From positions 3,902,507 to 3,966,506 of the forward strand of contig NZ_JH976537.1 of the NCBI RefSeq assembly GCF_000309385.1: a stretch of 64,000 nucleotides of DNA, given 5' to 3'. Below, in pieces: positions 61,279 through 64,000 of the stretch (position 1 is the stretch's first letter; each line of letters starts with the position of its first letter). Source of the stretch: Nodosilinea nodulosa PCC 7104. Its GTDB lineage: Bacteria > Cyanobacteriota > Cyanobacteriia > Phormidesmidales > Phormidesmidaceae. Made by a program: the position numbers and the translations under genes. The notes below the pieces were generated by a model that had not been told where the DNA came from, ran no database searches, and was given only the letters and a program-made list of their open reading frames with translations.

Positions 61279-63450
61279 TTAAAGCACGCGGTCTCGCCGC
61301 AGGGCATAGGCCATCAGCGTTTTATGGGTGCCGCGCTCGTTTTCGCCTGCCTGGGGGCGGCGCTGGGTAAAGGTACCGTCAGAGGCCATCTCCCAGGCCT
61401 GGCGGTTGTCGGCCAGCATAATGTCGAGAATGGTTTGCAGCTCTTTGACTAGAGCCGGATCTTCGATGGGCACCACCGCCTCCACCCGGCGATCGAGGTT
61501 GCGGGTCATCCAGTCAGCGCTGCCAATGTAGTACTCGGGCTGTCCGCCGTTGTCAAAGCAGAAAATGCGAGAGTGTTCCAGGAATTGACCAATCACGCTG
61601 ATCACGCGGATATTTTCGCTAACTCCCGGAATTCCTGGCCGCAGGCAGCAGATACCGCGCACAATCAGGTCGATCTCCACCCCAGCCTGGGAAGCTTCGT
61701 AGAGCAGCTTAATCATGGCGTAGTCAACCAGAGAATTCATTTTAGCGACAATTTTGCCCTGGCCGCCGTTCTGGGCCTGCTCTATTTCACGGTGAATCAG
61801 GGCTGTCATGCGATCGCGCAGGGTCAGCGGCGCCACCAGCAGCTTGCGGTAGGCCTTTTGCCGTGAGTAGCCAGTCAGAAAGTTGAACAGATCGGTCAGG
61901 TCGGCCCCCAGGTCGTCCCGGCAGCTAAACAGGCCCAGGTCGGTATAGAGCTTCGAGGTTTTTGGGTTGTAGTTGCCGGTGCCAATGTGCACATAGCGGC
62001 GGATTTCGTTGCCCTCTTCGCGCACAACCAGGGTGGTCTTAGTGTGGGTTTTTAACCCCACAATGCCGTAGACCACGTGCACTCCGGCATCTTCTAGCTT
62101 TTTGGCCCATTCAATATTGTTGGCCTCATCAAATCGGGCTTTCAGCTCGACTAGAGCCACCACCTGCTTGCGGTTTTCTGCTGCCGCAATCAGCGCTTTG
62201 ACAATGGGCGAGTCACCGGAGGTGCGGTAGAGAGTGATCTTGATGGCCAGCACCTTGGGGTCATTGGCCGCCTGGGTAATGAACTCCTGTACCGAACGGC
62301 CAAAGGACTCGTAGGGGTGATGCACCAAAATATCCCCGTCCCGCAGAATGGCGAAAATATTGGGGGGGTGCTCAGAATAGCTGCGGTTGCCGTCATCGTC
62401 GAGTTCCACAACGGGCTTCAGCCGAGGGGGAACCAGCGCCACCCAGGGTTGATCCTTCAGATCGGGCAGGGGCAGCGACTGAAAAAAGAACAGATCGCTC
62501 AGGTTCAGCAGCCCATCGACTTCGTAGACGCGATCGCTACTCACCTTAAGTTCGTGCATCAGGCTTTCTTTGAGGTCATCGGGCATGGTGCTCGCCATCT
62601 CGACCCGACACACGAAACCCTCCAACCGCCGTTTGTTAATTTCTTTCTCGATCGCAATCAGCAGATCATCGGCTTCGTCTTCGAGGACCGGAAAGTCAGC
62701 ATCGCGGGTAATGCGAAATAGATGATGCCCGACAATGGTCATGCCCGGGAACAGATAGCCCAGATTTTCGGCAATCACCTGCTCTAGGGGCACGCCAATC
62801 CACAGGCAGGGCTCACCCTGGAAGGTGCACAGCGGTTCGGGCATCCCCACAAAGCGGGGCAGGCTGCTGGGCACCTTGACCCGGGCAAAGCGCTCAATGC
62901 CGGTATCGGGGTTAGCCACCTTAACCGCCAGGTTGAGGCTCAGGTTCGACATGCGCGGAAAGGGATGGGATGGGTCAACGCTGAGGGGCGTCAGTACCGG
63001 AAAGATTCGCTTCTCAAAATAGTCCCTCAGGTAAAACGTCTGCTCCTCAGTCATGTCGAGATAATTTTGCAGATAAACCCCGTACTCGGTCAGCGCCGGG
63101 AGCAGCTCCTGGGTAAAGGTTTGGTGCTGGAGCCGCACCTGTTCGATGAGGTGCGATCGCATAATCTCCAGCTGCTTCGCCGGGGTGGTCTTGTCTGGGG
63201 TATTGGGATGCACACCGGCCTCCGCCTGCTCCATCACCCCGGAAATACGCACCATAAAAAACTCGTCCAGGTTAGAGCTATAGATGGCCAAAAACTTTAG
63301 CCGCTCCAGCAGTGGAGTACGAGGGTCAAGGGCCTCATGGAGCACCCGCTCATTGAATCCCAGCCAGCTCACCTCGCGGTTGATGTAATAGCGAGAATCG
63401 CTTAAATCAATTCCCTGCTCCGTCTGCTCCGTCAGCTTAGCCTTTGTCAT
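61279..63450 (-). CDS. ppk1: Polyphosphate kinase 1
   Basis: A 723-residue enzyme that polymerises the gamma-phosphate of ATP into polyphosphate. Landmarks are YINREVSWLGFNERVL at the N-terminus, the CHAD-like helical domain, and the two phospholipase-D-like catalytic domains with VALVELKARFDEANNI, the phosphohistidine segment VYGIVGLKTHTKTTLVVR (His near residue 470), YVHIGTGNYNP and RIFCFDNGGQPEYYIGSADWM. Length is usual. Divergent from the ATP synthase beta gene. Confidence 0.95.
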   Translation of the reverse strand: MTKAKLTEQTEQGIDLSDSRYYINREVSWLGFNERVLHEALDPRTPLLERLKFLAIYSSNLDEFFMVRISGVMEQAEAGVHPNTPDKTTPAKQLEIMRSHLIEQVRLQHQTFTQELLPALTEYGVYLQNYLDMTEEQTFYLRDYFEKRIFPVLTPLSVDPSHPFPRMSNLSLNLAVKVANPDTGIERFARVKVPSSLPRFVGMPEPLCTFQGEPCLWIGVPLEQVIAENLGYLFPGMTIVGHHLFRITRDADFPVLEDEADDLLIAIEKEINKRRLEGFVCRVEMASTMPDDLKESLMHELKVSSDRVYEVDGLLNLSDLFFFQSLPLPDLKDQPWVALVPPRLKPVVELDDDGNRSYSEHPPNIFAILRDGDILVHHPYESFGRSVQEFITQAANDPKVLAIKITLYRTSGDSPIVKALIAAAENRKQVVALVELKARFDEANNIEWAKKLEDAGVHVVYGIVGLKTHTKTTLVVREEGNEIRRYVHIGTGNYNPKTSKLYTDLGLFSCRDDLGADLTDLFNFLTGYSRQKAYRKLLVAPLTLRDRMTALIHREIEQAQNGGQGKIVAKMNSLVDYAMIKLLYEASQAGVEIDLIVRGICCLRPGIPGVSENIRVISVIGQFLEHSRIFCFDNGGQPEYYIGSADWMTRNLDRRVEAVVPIEDPALVKELQTILDIMLADNRQAWEMASDGTFTQRRPQAGENERGTHKTLMAYALRRDRVL

Positions 63451-63706
63451 AGCAGCCTCTGTGCCCCAGATTTTGTTATCGAGGCATTCTAGTCATCTAA
63501 CTTGATGGTTTGGTTAAGGGTAAAGGCGTTTCACCGGAACAGCAAGCTGACCTGAGCCAGCTCAACCATCCTAGGTTTCAATAAAGTCGGCGCGATCGTC
63601 GTAGGCTGTCACGCTCTAGTGATACTCTGAGTGATGGCGCTTTAAAACGTAACAGTACCTCAATAAAGCGCCCCAAACAGCTGATCATACGAGATAGGCG
63701 CAAGGC

Positions 63707-64000
63707 ATGGTCACCACAGCAGAAAAAACAAACGTTGGTTACGTCACACAAGTCATTGGTCCAGTCGTAGACATCAAGTTTCCGGCGGGCGAAATGCCAA
63801 AAATTTACAACGCCCTCAAAATCCAGGGTACCAATCCCGCTGGCAACGATATTGCCGTCACCTGCGAAGTCCAACAGCTTCTAGGCGATTCCCAGGTGCG
63901 GGCCGTTTCCATGAGCACCACCGATGGTTTAGTGCGGGGCATGAAGGCGGTTGATACCGGCTCTCCCATCAGCGTACCCGTTGGTGCTTCTACCCTGGGG
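63707..64000 (+). CDS. atpD: ATP synthase subunit beta (partial, N-terminus)
   Basis: The first 98 residues of F1 beta run off the window edge. [19 protein letters not shown] near residue 8 and [20 protein letters not shown] (landmarks [11 protein letters not shown] and LVRGM) with [10 protein letters not shown] are typical. F1 beta carries the catalytic nucleotide sites of the thylakoid/plasma-membrane ATP synthase. In cyanobacteria atpD/atpB and atpE form a separate operon from the other subunits, consistent with this stand-alone start. AAGG lies close to the ATG. Confidence 0.96.
   Translation, partial: MVTTAEKTNVGYVTQVIGPVVDIKFPAGEMPKIYNALKIQGTNPAGNDIAVTCEVQQLLGDSQVRAVSMSTTDGLVRGMKAVDTGSPISVPVGASTLG

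Noticed and set aside
1-64000. tRNA, rRNA, tmRNA or 6S RNA genes
   Set aside because: I noticed no tRNA-like T-loop and acceptor pairs outside coding genes and no rRNA segments; a covariance-model search would be needed to exclude short RNAs.

Overview
The window is core chromosome of a cyanobacterium. Direct evidence is the set of photosynthesis genes (psaD for photosystem I, btpA, two high-light-inducible proteins, a Tic20-family protein), the cyanobacterial type of Hfq, ComFB, the rimO-crhR pair and the psaD-trpE pair. The octamer GCGATCGC (the HIP1 site that marks many cyanobacterial genomes) occurs throughout. The high G+C and the gene set fit a filamentous Leptolyngbya/Nodosilinea/Phormidium-like organism, but that placement is inference. 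I see no rRNA, tRNA, phage, CRISPR array or complete insertion sequence.

Layout. 1-7.5 kb: small conserved genes, serS, an NFU-type Fe-S scaffold, two hli genes (one with an HLR1/RpaB-type site), an SDR, a CAP-domain lipoprotein between two hairpin repeats, and a CodA-like deaminase. 8-19.5 kb: a transglutaminase-like protein, a TPR-containing Ser/Thr kinase, a PAS-GGDEF-EAL protein, a cupin, acyl-ACP/CoA synthetase, a YlqD-like protein, pyruvate dehydrogenase E2 and an amidase. 19.6-23.1 kb: an SLC13-type permease between two copies of a palindromic mini-element, then comFB and hfq. 23.3-27.8 kb: a DUF1989-GcvT fusion translationally coupled to an unknown gene, followed by a divergent Amt transporter and a small membrane protein. 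28-33 kb: CapA-like protein, DUF2267 protein, VKOR-thioredoxin fusion, BtpA. 33.4-39.4 kb: rimO-crhR, Tic20, a FAH-family hydrolase, rpsF and a coiled-coil protein. 39.6-50.8 kb: an SLH protein, trpE, psaD, an SDR, a TrkA-type protein, a Na+/H+ antiporter, a CPP1-like protein and HPPD. 51-58.5 kb: a Gfo/Idh oxidoreductase, a MacA/permease pair without its ATPase, VOC and GNAT proteins, malic enzyme and small genes. 58.7-64 kb: a methyltransferase, an RhlE-like helicase with a DECD box, ppk1, and the start of the ATP synthase beta gene.

Two things stand out. First, five copies of a palindromic element of about 92-104 bp, with TATAGC ends and a central AACGTT-based palindrome, lie between genes. 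Two bracket the SLC13 permease in direct orientation, two bracket the VKOR gene in inverted orientation, and one supplies the comFB stop codon. This looks like a MITE family, possibly IS630/Tc1-like. Second, the 23.3-27.8 kb block joins a DUF1989 domain (a domain family that includes carboxyguanidine deiminase subunits) to a folate-dependent aminomethyltransferase domain. It is coupled to an orphan gene and lies just upstream of an ammonium-transporter-like gene, which suggests an undescribed nitrogen or one-carbon salvage unit. The substrate cannot be read from the sequence.
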